This document shows, one piece after another, positions 24,301 to 34,028 of a stretch of 64,000 nt of DNA; position 1 is the first letter of the stretch, and each line of letters begins with the position of its first letter. Made by a program: the position numbers and the translations under genes. Under the pieces are notes generated by a model. It had not been told where the DNA came from, did not search any database, and saw nothing but the letters and a program-made list of their open reading frames with translations. Location: the NCBI GenBank assembly GCA_905178155.1, contig CAJINV010000019.1, positions 14,237-78,236 on the forward strand, written 5' to 3'. Source of the stretch: Amoebophrya sp. A120 (Eukaryota; Sar; Dinophyceae; Syndiniales; Amoebophryaceae).

Positions 24301-25319
24301 AACACAGAAAAATCTCTCATGCATGGGTAGCAAAAGCTGCCCACTTTCAGCCACCAAAGTGGGGGATTTGTCATGCGGATTCGGCATCGCGGAAGCTTCT
24401 CGAAACCTGTAATGCTAGAGCTTCCATGCCAGCCCTTCTGTGTCATGCAAAAACTACAGCATGACTCTTCCAGACCCAGACATTTTTACATTTGATACTT
24501 CAGCCGGTTTCTCGTTTTCTTCCACGCCGCCTTCGGCCACCGCTTCCTCGGTCGTCGTGTTCGTCGGGAGCGTTTCGTTGTTGCCACTAGTTTCGTAGGT
24601 GTAGATGGACCCCTTGTTGGAGGTGCCCGTCTGGTATAAATTGCAAAAGTATCGTACTCGTCGTATAAATGCATTACAAATTTCCTCAGCATGAGAGATA
24701 AAATTTGTAATGCTGATTTACCTTAAGAGAAAGACTTGTAATGCATGATTGCACTACGAGTACGATACTTTTGCACAGGATATCTGGACATCCAATTCCG
24801 TGTCGAGAAAACTGGCGTAGTGGCCGCTTTCGATGTGTTGCGACGACGGTTCGTCCGTGCCAGCATCTTCTTGCTCGGAATTCGCTGCACCGGGTATGAC
24901 AGTGCACGGCTTCCCTTCGTACGTTCCTCTAATTTTTTGTCGTGCAAAAATGAAACAATGACAATCCAGTTGTAGCCTCGTTGTAGCACTAAACGCGCAT
25001 GACAAATGACAGGAGCTACAGCTGGACAGTACTACAGTCCGTGCTGCCTGGAGCTGTCATGCAAAGAACACAAGTGCGCCCGGGTGGCGTCCATTGCCGT
25101 GTAAGTATGCCCTGCAAATTATGAGCAGGACGAGGGGATGAAATAGTTGTGCACTCTGATACCGAGTGGGGTCACGGAGATGGCCTGCTTCTCCAGCAGC
25201 TTTTCGGCCCGACCCTTCGTGGTGATGCCCTCGCCGCGAGCTTCGGCGACGGAAATAACACCGGCTGAGTTGAGCAGGAGGTTCAGAGCCGCGAAGTAGC
25301 CCGAGGCACGCAGTGCCAT
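21361..25319 (-). CDS. Secreted or lumenal EF-hand calcium-binding protein with an internal repeat
   Basis: Exons: 25163-25319, 24788-24926, 24503-24634, 24185-24239, 23746-23878, 23389-23529, 22740-22786, 22350-22401, 21975-22083, 21361-21808. Phases agree throughout; the sum gives 470 residues. Only 24927-25162 is a GT-AG intron. The start MALRASGYFAALNLLLNSAG looks like a signal peptide with a VAEA cleavage region. Two related segments, NKGSIYTYETSGNNETLP and NKGAIYKYGEQQAEENNETL, lie about 85 residues apart. Near residues 317-347 two canonical EF loops follow each other, DANRDLVIDEAE and DMDDDGRVTATE, with Ca ligands at positions 1, 3, 5 and 12. The last 105 residues are read straight on from the EF exon; a GT donor at 21675 could instead remove part of them. 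Likely a calcium sensor or buffer in the secretory route. Confidence 0.85.
21809..21969. mobile_element. Family-B introner
   Basis: TSD GGTCG at 21804-21808 and 21970-21974. Spliced host reads NR|DLVID: it splits the first EF-hand loop itself, and removal restores a perfect loop. Confidence 0.93.
22084..22345. mobile_element. Family-A introner
   Basis: TIR variant with GTCTGGCTTTGG on one side and CAGAGCCAGAC on the other. TSD GCCT at 22080-22083 and 22346-22349. Spliced host reads RYQ|AQAG. Confidence 0.9.
22402..22730. mobile_element. Degenerate family-D introner
   Basis: One end keeps AGGAAAAGTTTCTTCATCCC-type remnants of the D TIR, the other ATGACTTTTCTGTTTGATA. Flanked by CTCCTCGTC (22393-22401) and CTCTTCGTC (22731-22739). 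Spliced host reads WK|DEEMD. Confidence 0.75.
22787..23383. mobile_element. Oversized family-A introner with inner insertion
   Basis: TSD CTCTT at 22782-22786 and 23384-23388; host reads SPE|EEEVA. At 597 bp it is over twice the usual size. TTGCAAGACTTGTCATG occurs at 22819-22835 and again at 23151-23167, bracketing 332 bp that are absent from related copies such as 9654. Confidence 0.88.
23530..23740. mobile_element. Family-H introner (single copy)
   Basis: TIR GAAAAAAGTGTTACAGTTAC, perfect for 20 bp, set 6-8 bp inside the TAT...ATA ends. TSD TTCTT at 23525-23529 and 23741-23745. Spliced host reads LQ|ETNAT. Confidence 0.88.
23879..24180. mobile_element. Family-A introner
   Basis: Ends eroded (GTCTGGGTCTGAGAG and GAAGATGACCCAGAC). 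Direct repeat imperfect, around GGTCTC at 23873-23878 and TCTCGG at 24181-24186. Host reads PA|ETGST, in frame. Confidence 0.8.
24240..24497. mobile_element. Family-A introner
   Basis: One TIR has three extra bases (GTGTCTACTGGGTCTGG). TSD CTTCA at 24235-24239 and 24498-24502. Spliced host reads KPA|EVEKD. Same subtype as 47255 and 61001. Confidence 0.92.
24635..24782. mobile_element. Family-B introner
   Basis: TSD TCTGG at 24630-24634 and 24783-24787. Spliced host reads DV|QTGTS. Confidence 0.94.
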
Positions 25320-26641
25320 TTTTCCACCCGGGTGGGGCGCCAATCCCGGCAAAGCCGGAGAAGGAAGACGCATCTTCTTGGAATGAACTCACTGTTTCTG
25401 ATCAGTTGTATGTTTTTTTTTGTTTTTGAAGGACGAAAACAGGGTAGAAGCTCTCCCTGCACAACGAGCGCTTCGATTCTCTCTTCTTCTGTCGATTTCA
25501 ATCAGTCAATACTTCTCGACGAGGATAAGTATGTCGATGTACTATCCACGTGCATCTTTTATTTGCTGCGGCAGAATTCCCGGTAATAAACGTAAAGCTG
25601 CTATAAGGCCCTTACAACATCTCCTAGAGCTGTGTCGTAACTTTCTCAGTAGAACTTCAACGAGACCCACGACAACGAACAACGGATTTTTTTCTTTCCC
25701 CTGACGACTTCACTCTCAGTTTGTGGCAACTACACTGTTTTTGCACGACCCACGCTCGTTCGCATGCTAACCAATGCCGAGGAGTTCCATGAGTGTATCT
25801 TTCTTCTAGCGAGTACAACCGACGTGGTGGACTTCTCGTACTTACTTTTAACAACAAATAATACGTGAGTACTCCGAGCAACGGCAGGAAGAGCAACACT
25901 GGTCGTGGGTCTTCGAGATCATGGAAACCACGAAAAGAAATCATCCTCTATCTGCTACCGTTGGACGGACTAACGAACAAACTTGAATCTGTTCATCTGC
26001 GTGCTGCTAGAAACTTGTTGAAATGCAGCTCCTGTGCTTGATTTTCAAACTTCGCATTGAAGCACTTAGCGGCTGACTCTGCCGTAAAGAGATCCTCGTG
26101 AGCGTCACTTTCTTAAGCCGCCAAATGGGCAGCTTGGAGACTGAGCCGTGTTTGGTCGTTCTCGTTGATACTGAGAGCAACATCGGTCGCCAAGTTATTA
26201 GGAATGAAAAGCATGAACCCATCCGGCGGGATGAATGCACAAAAATAGTTCTACCTGAATGAAGGGCACCAGCGGATTCCGATTCGTCGCGGGGATTACG
26301 AAGATTAGTTTTGCCACGAGGATTACGAAGACAAAATGTCGCTGCCGTTTTAGTGTGAAACAGGTTACTAAACAATGTGGTAATTATCGCCCTTCTCGTT
26401 CGCGAGGATCGCGGTTGGCTGGACAGCGCAGGCGCTTTGAGAACCCTGCAATTCTTGAGCCCCGACTGAGGATCATGTATTTGCTCTCTCCAACTCCATC
26501 TTGTGGCGGCGGGCCCTCGTGACCATCGGCGCAGCTGTTCTGGTCCGCTTTTCCTTGCCTCGGTCGCGGCCAGCAAATCGCGCTCATCGGCTGTTCATGC
26601 TTTTGGTTTATTCCGGCAAAGAAACCACTGGGTCGCTGTTA
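25320..26641. other. Intergenic, 1.3 kb
   Basis: Upstream flank of the EF-hand gene and 3' flank of the small membrane-protein gene. Holds a 189-codon minus ORF (26007-26576) with arginine/serine-rich, domain-free sequence; I do not call it. No introners. Confidence 0.55.
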
Positions 26642-27488
26642 CTATTTGTCTTTTTTGCTCGTCCCCGTTTTATTGCCACCAGGTGGTGTTGACGGTGCTA
26701 CGGCTTTCACATTTCCTGCGGTATTTTTCCCGGCCCCAGCCCCACTGCTTGCTGTACCTTTATCCTGAGTAAAAACCTACCCACACCAGAGTCAGGATGG
26801 GGATTTTGCAACACAAACCTAGGAGTTTTGTGAGTCACGCATGACAAGTTGCACTCTGCAGTGTAGTGCAGGTTAGCAAGTGCAGCCGCGTCACAGATTC
26901 ATCTGCTCATCCTGTTCACAGCATCACAAATTCCAAAACACGACTGGAAATGGCTCTCATGCGGATGCGCATTACAAGTCTTCCTGTCTTTGCAAATCTG
27001 CATTACAACTCTGGTGTGGGTACGTTTTTACTCAGGATAACCTTTTTCCATTTCCTTCATCTTGTCCGAGAAATTGTTCATCATCTTTTGCTATCAAAAG
27101 TAAAAGTGTCTGGGTCTGGAAACTTGTGATGCTGGGTGGCGTCTCATGATGAGGCTACAAATGCTGGCTCAGCATAACAAGTTTCTGAGCTCCTAGGTGT
27201 TGCCTATTCTGCATGACAAACTGCGCTTCTGCATCACAGAAAAACGGAGCTCTTGGGTAACGTGCGTGACAGATTTAAGAGTCATGCCAGACAAGCATGA
27301 CAAACGTGAATTCTTCCAGACCCAGACATTTTTACAGTTGATAGTTGCAGCTGCACCACCAGGAAAAAGCCCAGCGGCCCCGCCTGCCCGTAGCTCCAGT
27401 CGAGACACTGCATCAGTGCCGTGGTGAGCAGAATTCCCAGCGCGAGAAAACCCAGGAAAACCGGGATGCGGTCGAGGTTGATCTTCAT
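26642..27488 (-). CDS. Small single-pass membrane protein, 101 aa
   Basis: Three exons, 27349-27488, 27045-27091 and 26642-26760; 306 nt joined, exactly 102 codons. Residues about 8-27 (IPVFLGFLALGILLTTALMQ) and the following segment to GFFLVV are hydrophobic. Then comes a short charged helix KMMNNFSDKMKEMEK and a Gly/Ser/Thr/Lys-rich tail ending KKDK. No family recognised. Both introns are introners. The 5' region and first exon lie in the right arm of the inverted duplication, so only this copy has a complete coding path. Confidence 0.8.
26761..27039. mobile_element. Family-C introner
   Basis: TSD ACCTT at 26756-26760 and 27040-27044. Spliced host reads ME|KGTAS. Confidence 0.93.
27092..27344. 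mobile_element. Family-A introner
   Basis: TSD TTGC at 27088-27091 and 27345-27348; spliced host reads QL|QKMMN. This is the intact counterpart of the chimeric element at 1092-1343. Confidence 0.93.
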
Positions 27489-28434
27489 CTTTCGTGTTTT
27501 GTCGTAGTACTACTTTGGTATTGCTAATTCTATTTCAGTACGTGCGTCAAATGAAAATGATATAAACTACGCATTTAGAAACTGTTGGAGAAGTAGAGGT
27601 GGAGTCCTTTCAGTCACGTCTGACACAGGCCTATCTAAGTTGCAGTAGACAAAAAATAGAAACTGTTGCTATCCTCGAGAACGTGACGGATAAGTGTCTA
27701 GGCGTGGATCACCAGAGCGGCTATGCACTTTCTTCAACCGATCGCGTTGATCATCTTCAATTGTCTTTTTCTTCATGTCGACGGTGCAAACACAAAGGAA
27801 CTTCAAATTAGCAATTTTACGATAGGAGCTTCGAGCCTTGACTGCGCTAAAGTAGTGTTAGATTCTCTGTCACCCGCGAGCAAACAAATTCAAAATCGTG
27901 AAGATGCTTTCGGACCGCATGATCCGCAGGGGAACTTTCCATGCCTGTTGATCCTGTCCATTGGTCCAGAGGATGAATGAAGGAAGCAGATCCAGACGGT
28001 AGAAACAAATAGAACTACTACATTCATACATTTCATTCCGTTCTGCCCTTTCTTGTTCTGACGATCTGAAAACTTGGCGTTGCCACTACGCAACACAAAC
28101 AACTTTTCCACTTGGTCATGCCGGCACTTGCCGCTAGTTTGATTCAGGCATGGGCTGCGGCACGCTGCAAGACCACCTACATTCGCTTTATTGCGACTCT
28201 ACTTTCATCCATCGTACAGGTACACGAAACAGAGCCGGTGGTCCTTGCATTCAAAAAAGCACAGTGCTAGAGCTACTAGTAGCAGGTGTTAGTATTTTTT
28301 ATTGTTTCTCTTTTCTGCGCATAGTACTTACACTTAGTTTTGTCTTGTTGACTTGACGTTGACAAAAAGGAAAATCTGTAAACTCGAATGTTGTACGTTT
28401 CTAGCCTATTCTCGGCACTCGTTCCGTTCGTCTC
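27107..28434. repeat. Right arm of the inverted duplication
   Basis: Reverse complement of 1-1328. Begins inside the introner at 27092-27344 and ends at 28434, in the non-coding gap before the PLP-enzyme gene. The stretch 27489-28719 holds only short ORFs that I do not call, the ones up to 28356 duplicated in the left arm. Confidence 0.93.
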
Positions 28435-28719
28435 GTACGTTACCCCTGGACATACTCGCTATGCAGCTCTGCTTCCATTCAGTTCACCACTTTCTGGACG
28501 GCGGGAGATAACTAGTTGTATTTTTACTTCTGACGGATTCCGATTCGGATTTTCAAGGAGCCATATCGAGACAGTCCTTGAGCAGGCACATGAGGAGGCA
28601 TAAATTTCACCATTTGAACCGGAGGTCACGGCAAGCATAATTCCAGCTCTCATCTTTCCAGAAACTGTGCAACAAGTACTAGAGCTACCTCGCAAAAGTT
28701 GCACGTTGTGTATAACAAC

Positions 28720-31700
28720 TTATTTATCTTCTTTCTCCATCATTCTCGGGGTCACTTCTAAATCTTCAAATTTCGTATGCAGTGCAAAAGTATCGCACTC
28801 GTATAAATGCATTTCCGCAGCATGAGAAATAAAATTTGTAATGCTGATATACCTCAAGAAAAAGACTTGTAATGCATGACTGCAATACGAGTACGATGCT
28901 TTTGCACTTGATATTTCGAATCGAACAGCAAATTCTCCTCCGGGTCCGCTTCCGCAAAGAGCTCGGGTAAATTACCCTTCCCAATCTGCTCCAAACGCTT
29001 TTCCTGCCGCGGACCCTGATAAAACTGCTTCACGTTGTTTTCCACCAAAATTTCCGCCGCTTTGAAAGCTTGGTGCGGGGTATGGAATAGGTGAGGTTTC
29101 TTTCTACGAAGGAGCAGGGACAAGGACCGAGTTCGCGTAGAAGTAAGAGTAAGTTGTATTAACAATCTAGTATTGATTCATCTATCTGCGATATCCGACC
29201 GCATAAGCATGCATATGCAACCTTCTAGAAATACAACAACATGACAATGCGATTCCACCAAACATCAAACACGTTCTCGACTCCCGCAGCCCGCATGAGA
29301 AATGAGCTAAGTACTCAGCTGCATAAAAATCGCCAATCAAGTCCTCCACGTCCTCGATGCCGATGGAGAGGCGGACCAAATCCGGCGGTAGCGGATCGAC
29401 GTCCGCATCATCTTCTATGGCGTTTTCAAACCTTACGCTCTCAGCTGTTACATGATTTGTCATGCAAAATGACGATGAGCCGCCAGACGATCAAGCTGCT
29501 GCGCATGACAAATTCTCCAAAGGCTAGACAACATCGGAATCTGTGCCAAATTTGTGATGCGAGACTTGCAAGCTTGCCTCTTTGCAAATTTGTGTTTTTG
29601 CATCAGAAATTCATGTAACAGCTGAAAATGTAACGTTTTGGAACGCCATCGCCATATCTTCTGCGCTTTTCTCCTTCTTCGCGGCGTCCGCTGCATTTGC
29701 CCCCTTCACCTCGTTCGGCAAACTGGCGTGGCTCATGGAGACGGGCATTTCGCACACCGAGTGCACGTATCAAGTGCAAACGTGTCTGGGTCTGGAACAG
29801 AGCAACTTGTCATGCCGAATCTGAATCGTGCAAAAATCTGTGTTGCATGATTACCAAAAGCTGTCCACTTTTGACCTAATCGAGAGGCAGTTTCTCACGC
29901 AGGATAGGCATGATAGAACTAACACAGAATCCGTCATGCTATGTCCTACACACCAGACCTCATGGGTCATGGAAAACCTGCATGACAAGTCTGGCATTCT
30001 TCCAGACCCAGACATTTTTGCTGTTGATAGCACCGACCCGAAGGACACCGAAATCTTGAACAGACGCAGGGAGTCCAGCAGTCGCTTACTGAACTCGGCG
30101 TCGTCGGTATCAAAATGAAAAAAGCCCCCACCCCATATCAAATGGGAAATCTGTGATGCAGGATTTGTGTACACAAATGCGCGCTGTCTTGCAATACGGC
30201 ACCGCAGCCAGATCCGCAGCCTAGGGAGGGGCATTCCATTTGGGTCTAGGTGCTTAGCATTACAAACGGCTCCCCTTTAGGCCTAGCAACATGACAAATC
30301 GCCGCCATAATGGGGCGGAAGCTTCTGCCCTTGTCTTCTTGCAAGACAGATGTAATTTGTGACCTCAAATCCGCAACACAAATTTTTGGACACATACCTT
30401 TTCAATATGGGGAGGGGGAATTTTTCCTCTCAATAGTCGGTGGTGAAAGAAATCAAACAGCCGCACGCCCCCGGCGTCGTCTGCTTTCGGTGAATCTGTT
30501 CTTCCTCTTCGGTGAGCATCTGTTCCGCGATGGAGTGTAGTTCTTGTGGCTCCTCATCAGTATCAATCCGCTCCGTCCAATACAGCTTCAAGACTTTCTT
30601 ATGCCGCAACAGAAACGCCGCGACCTGCCGCGCGTTTTCCTGGGCTTTCTTCTGCCGTATCGCCAGGGTTTTGATGCCCCGCAGCAGCAGCCAGCAGTCA
30701 AAGGGCGCCAGCGCCGTGCCCTCGGCGTTCTGGTTGTAGGCCACCGCCTGCGCGAGCTCGGGGCACTTCACGGACAGCAAGCCACCCATGGTGTCCGAGT
30801 GGCCGCCCAGCCACTTGGTCGCGGAGTGCACGACCAGGTCCGCCCCGAGGTCGATATCCAGTGCAAATGTGTCTGGGTCTGGAAAAGCGCAAGGTTTGTC
30901 ATGCTAGGCTTGCAAGACTCTTAAGTATGTCTGTCATGCACGTTACCCAAAAGCCCCATTTTTCTGTGATGCAGAATAAGCAACACTTACACTTAGACTT
31001 TCAAAGCCCAGAAACTTGTCATGCGGAGCCATCATTTGTGGCCTCCACACATGCTCCGTCACTCAGCATTACAAGTTTCCAGACACTGACATGTTTGCAT
31101 TTGATAGTCGATCGGTTTGCACAGCAGCGGCCCCATGGCCGTGCAGTCCACGGAGAGCAGGACGTTGTTCTGCTCGCAAATTTCCGCGATGGCTTTGATG
31201 TCGGAGATATGGATTGGAAATACGTCTGGGTCTGGACGAAACCTGTGATGCAAGAAAGCAAATACTGAGCACACTGTAATGCGCTTTCCAGCATGACAAG
31301 ACTTTCCGGGGTGCTGAGTTGTGTACTCCGCATGAGAAACTCCGTTTTTGCATGACAGACGCGTGCAGGAGCTCCTCTTCGCGGTCACGCAATACAGAGG
31401 TCAGAATCATGCCAGACTAGCATGACAAATCTCGCAATGATGTCCCAGATCCAGACTGACATATTTGCATTTGATAAGAGATCTTCAAAAGCGGGTTCGA
31501 GGGAGATTCCAGGTGGAGCAGGATCTTTTGCTTGGATTTTTCATTTTCCAAATCGACCAGTCTCGTCCGCGCTTCACCGATCGCCTTCCTCACAGCCTCC
31601 ACGTTGTAGGTCGGAATGAAGTGCAGCTCCGCACAGAAACTCATTTTCGTCAGATATCGGTACATGCCCCCGTAGATGTCGTTCCCGCAGAAAATCACAC

Positions 31701-33180
31701 CGTCTTTCCCGACCAACCGCACGACCTATGACAGTTCACAACTCCCCCTTCCTCTCATTTGTATGGCATGGAAAGCAATACAAACACCTGCACCTGTGAA
31801 GCCAGTGCATGGCAAGCGAGTGTGCGTAATGTAGTACTTCTGTTTGGGCTTCCGGAATTTGTCATGCGAACAGTACCCAAGAGCAGCGCTTGGATTTGGT
31901 ATTGTGCATGACAAATGAGGGGGACGGGGAGGGGGAGTTGTGCACCCGCATACGACCTGCGCCAGCGCCGCCATCCCAGAGGTGAAGGCGAAGGTCGCGG
32001 TGGCCTTTTCCAGCAGGGCCGCGTGCTTTTCCAAAGCCGTTCTCGTCGGATTCCCCGACCGCGTGTAGTCATATTCCCCGAACGAGTCGGCGGTGGGCGC
32101 TTTGAAAGTCGCGGTCTGGTAGAGCGGGGTGGAGGAGGGTTTGTAGGGGTCATCCGGGCAGCCGTCGAAAACAACGACCTGGGATATGGGGTTCTCAAAC
32201 GTTACATTCTGAAATGTTACATGAATCTGTCATGCAAAAGCACCACCATCATCCTCACGATCAAGCTGCTCCGCATGACAAATTTGCGAAGGGCTAAGCC
32301 GAGCCTAAATCTGCGCCAAACTTATAATGCAAAAGGCGCAAAAATCATCTTCCTCCTTTCACTGTTGCCAGTCAGGCATTACAAATGCATGTTGTAACAG
32401 TTGAGAATGTAACAGTTGAGAACTCCATATGGGAGTCGGGCTTCAAAATGTTCTTGAAATCTTTGAAGTTCGGGCGCGGCGGGTAGGTGGGGATGGACTC
32501 GTAATTATCGTGTGGAACAACGCCCCCACCCGATAGTCAAAATGTTAACTCTGCTAGACAAATTAACAAGCTTTGGTTGTCGCGCATGACAAGTTTGGCC
32601 TCGACGTAGCATAATGCTGTTTCGCTAGTTCAGCAGCATCAAAGATGTAGCATATCATGGTGATTCGAGCATCACAAAGTCCAAAGCACGACTAGAAAGT
32701 GCTTCACATGTTGGGGCTCCGCATGAGAAATATTTTCAGCATGCAGATGTGCATTGCAACTATGGGGTGCGGACGTTTTTACATAGGATAGTAGTTCGTA
32801 GTTTTCGGCTTGTTCATTGGAAATTTGACGAAGCCTATCCTGTGCAAAAGTATCGCACTCGTATTGCAATCATGCATGACAAATCTTTCTCTTAAGGTAA
32901 ATCAGCATTACAAATTTTATCTCTCATGCTGACGAAATTTGTAATGCATTTATACGAGTACGATACTTTGGCAAGTCATAACGCCGACGAAGGAACGAAA
33001 ATTTGTTGTCGCGCCAGCGGAGTAGTAGACATCAAAGTTGTGGTGCTGGAAATTATGCGACAGGGGGAAATTATACTTCTCATGCTGACTCTGCATGAGA
33101 AGCTTGTCGTTTCTTTTTGGTGGTCCGGGGCAACCGCGCTTCATCACCGAGGGAAAGGACCACCCGCGCGTGCAAAGCAT
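28720..33180 (-). CDS. PLP-dependent cystathionine synthase/lyase-type enzyme
   Basis: Exons: 32986-33180, 32796-32835, 32435-32505, 31958-32184, 31482-31726, 31112-31207, 30441-30854, 30034-30107, 29662-29766, about 29300-29415, 28919 to about 29071, 28720-28775. Phases agree at every junction down to 29415 and at the last; the intron between 29300 and 29071 is unresolved. Family marks: TRSGNPTR in the substrate and PLP region, VDCTAMGPLL, the Schiff-base lysine in SATKWLGGHSD, and the C-terminal PDLVRLSIGIEDVEDLIGDF. These place it in the Cys/Met-metabolism PLP family (cystathionine gamma-synthase, beta- or gamma-lyase, methionine gamma-lyase); I cannot choose among them. Unusual: about 70 extra charged residues follow the normal family end, and the N-terminus is extended. 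Start at 33180 or 33144. Confidence 0.9.
28776..28913. mobile_element. Family-B introner
   Basis: TSD TTTCG at 28771-28775 and 28914-28918. Spliced host reads DS|KFEDL. Shortest introner in the window (138 bp). Confidence 0.94.
29416..29656. mobile_element. Family-E introner
   Basis: TIR ATGGCGTTTTCAAAC/GTTACATTTTCAGCTGTTAC-type. TSD TCTTC at 29411-29415 and 29657-29661. One end carries a duplicated GCGATG step, so an apparent peptide MAMAF in the open frame is element, not exon. Host reads SA|EDDAD. Confidence 0.9.
29767..30029. mobile_element. Family-A introner
   Basis: TSD GCAC at 29763-29766 and 30030-30033. Spliced host reads GS|VHSVC. Opposite orientation to the related copy at 9654 although both hosts are minus-strand. 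Confidence 0.93.
30108..30435. mobile_element. Family-D introner
   Basis: TSD GTCGG at 30103-30107 and 30436-30440. Spliced host reads TT|DDAEF. Body closely matches 56800. Confidence 0.93.
30855..31106. mobile_element. Family-A introner
   Basis: TSD GTCGA at 30850-30854 and 31107-31111. Spliced host reads KPI|DLGAD, 10 residues before the PLP lysine motif. Confidence 0.93.
31208..31477. mobile_element. Family-A introner
   Basis: One TIR carries a 4-base insertion (CAGATCCAGACTGACATATT). TSD GAGA at 31204-31207 and 31478-31481. Spliced host reads LLK|ISDIK. Subtype shared with 8931 and 62117. Confidence 0.9.
31727..31952. mobile_element. Family-I introner (single copy)
   Basis: TIR approx GTTCACAACTCCCCCTTCC against GTGCACAACTCCCCCTCCC. 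TSD CGACC at 31722-31726 and 31953-31957. Spliced host reads AQ|VVRLV. Confidence 0.85.
32185..32429. mobile_element. Family-E introner
   Basis: TSD TGGGA at 32180-32184 and 32430-32434. Spliced host reads PD|SQVVV. Confidence 0.92.
32506..32790. mobile_element. Family-C introner
   Basis: Direct repeat GTAAT / GTAGT (one mismatch) at 32501-32505 and 32791-32795. Spliced host reads KTT|NYESI. Left TIR is eroded. Confidence 0.87.
32836..32980. mobile_element. Family-B introner
   Basis: Direct repeat AAGCC / ACGCC at 32831-32835 and 32981-32985. Spliced host reads FV|GFVKF. Only 40 nt of exon separate it from the family-C copy. Confidence 0.88.
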
Positions 33181-34028
33181 TTTTTCACTAAATTTGTGAA
33201 GCGTGTTGCACTGTGTGTTGACTGCGATAAGAAGGGACGAAATTCAGTTTTGACTGGTGTACCGAAAAGACACGACGTTGCTATCTTGTTGCAGCATATT
33301 TGGTTGTACAAGCAGACATGTTTAGGGCTCGCACAGCTTTCGGTTTGCAACAGCAACACGCTTATCTCACATATTGTGCTCTCTCCACGACGTCATATTT
33401 GTAGATTCGAAGCGGAACCAAGTACCGCCTCGTCACTGTAGCTGCCAGGCAGCTACACGCACACTCACGACCCTCTCTAAAGGTCTACAGTTTTGTTTTG
33501 CCACTACTTCTATTGCAGTTTTAGAGCCTGTAGCGCTTCTTCTCGTCCGCAATCGAAAAGTGTCTTCGGGGGCACTAAACAAAGAACGCACAAGCCAGAA
33601 GCTGCAACTAGCACATCATGGACCGCAGCAAGCCGCAGCGGTCAGCTCGTCCTCACGTGATGTTTCAAACAGCTATCTTTTCTTCCAGCACTAAAAAGCG
33701 TCCGTGCAAAATCTTACAAAAGAAAGCAAGATGAAAGGAGCTATCCTTATCTTTTGTGTACTAGTGTGGTCAACATCATGGGTTCAACATTTCGAATCTG
33801 GAGTTCATATTTTCCCGCATGGTGTCACTTGATTTCTGCATGGGTTCATTTGATTTCCGGATGGGTTCATTTGATTTTATTTCCGTAGTACCAGGCGGAG
33901 GTGCAGCGTCCCTGGCTGGAAGCCGATTGCGATTCAACGGTTTGGACGACCGCACAATTAGCTAAGAAGCCGATCTTCATGCCGTGCCGTGTACTAGCAT
34001 TCTCGCTGTGTGCTTTTCTTGCCTCTAC
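33181..34028. other. Intergenic, 0.85 kb, with a 21-bp tandem repeat
   Basis: Upstream of the PLP-enzyme gene and downstream of the 1588-aa gene. Three imperfect copies of a 21-bp unit (GCATGGGTTCATTTGATTTC plus one base) lie at 33817-33879. No gene called. Confidence 0.7.

Noticed and set aside
24927-25162. A further introner in the EF-hand gene
   Set aside because: It contains GCATGACA-like words, but the ends lack paired inverted repeats, and GT-AG boundaries give the in-frame join, so I treat it as an ordinary intron.
26007-26576. 189-codon minus ORF
   Set aside because: No start context, no domain, Arg/Ser-rich composition typical of chance frames; no supporting exons.
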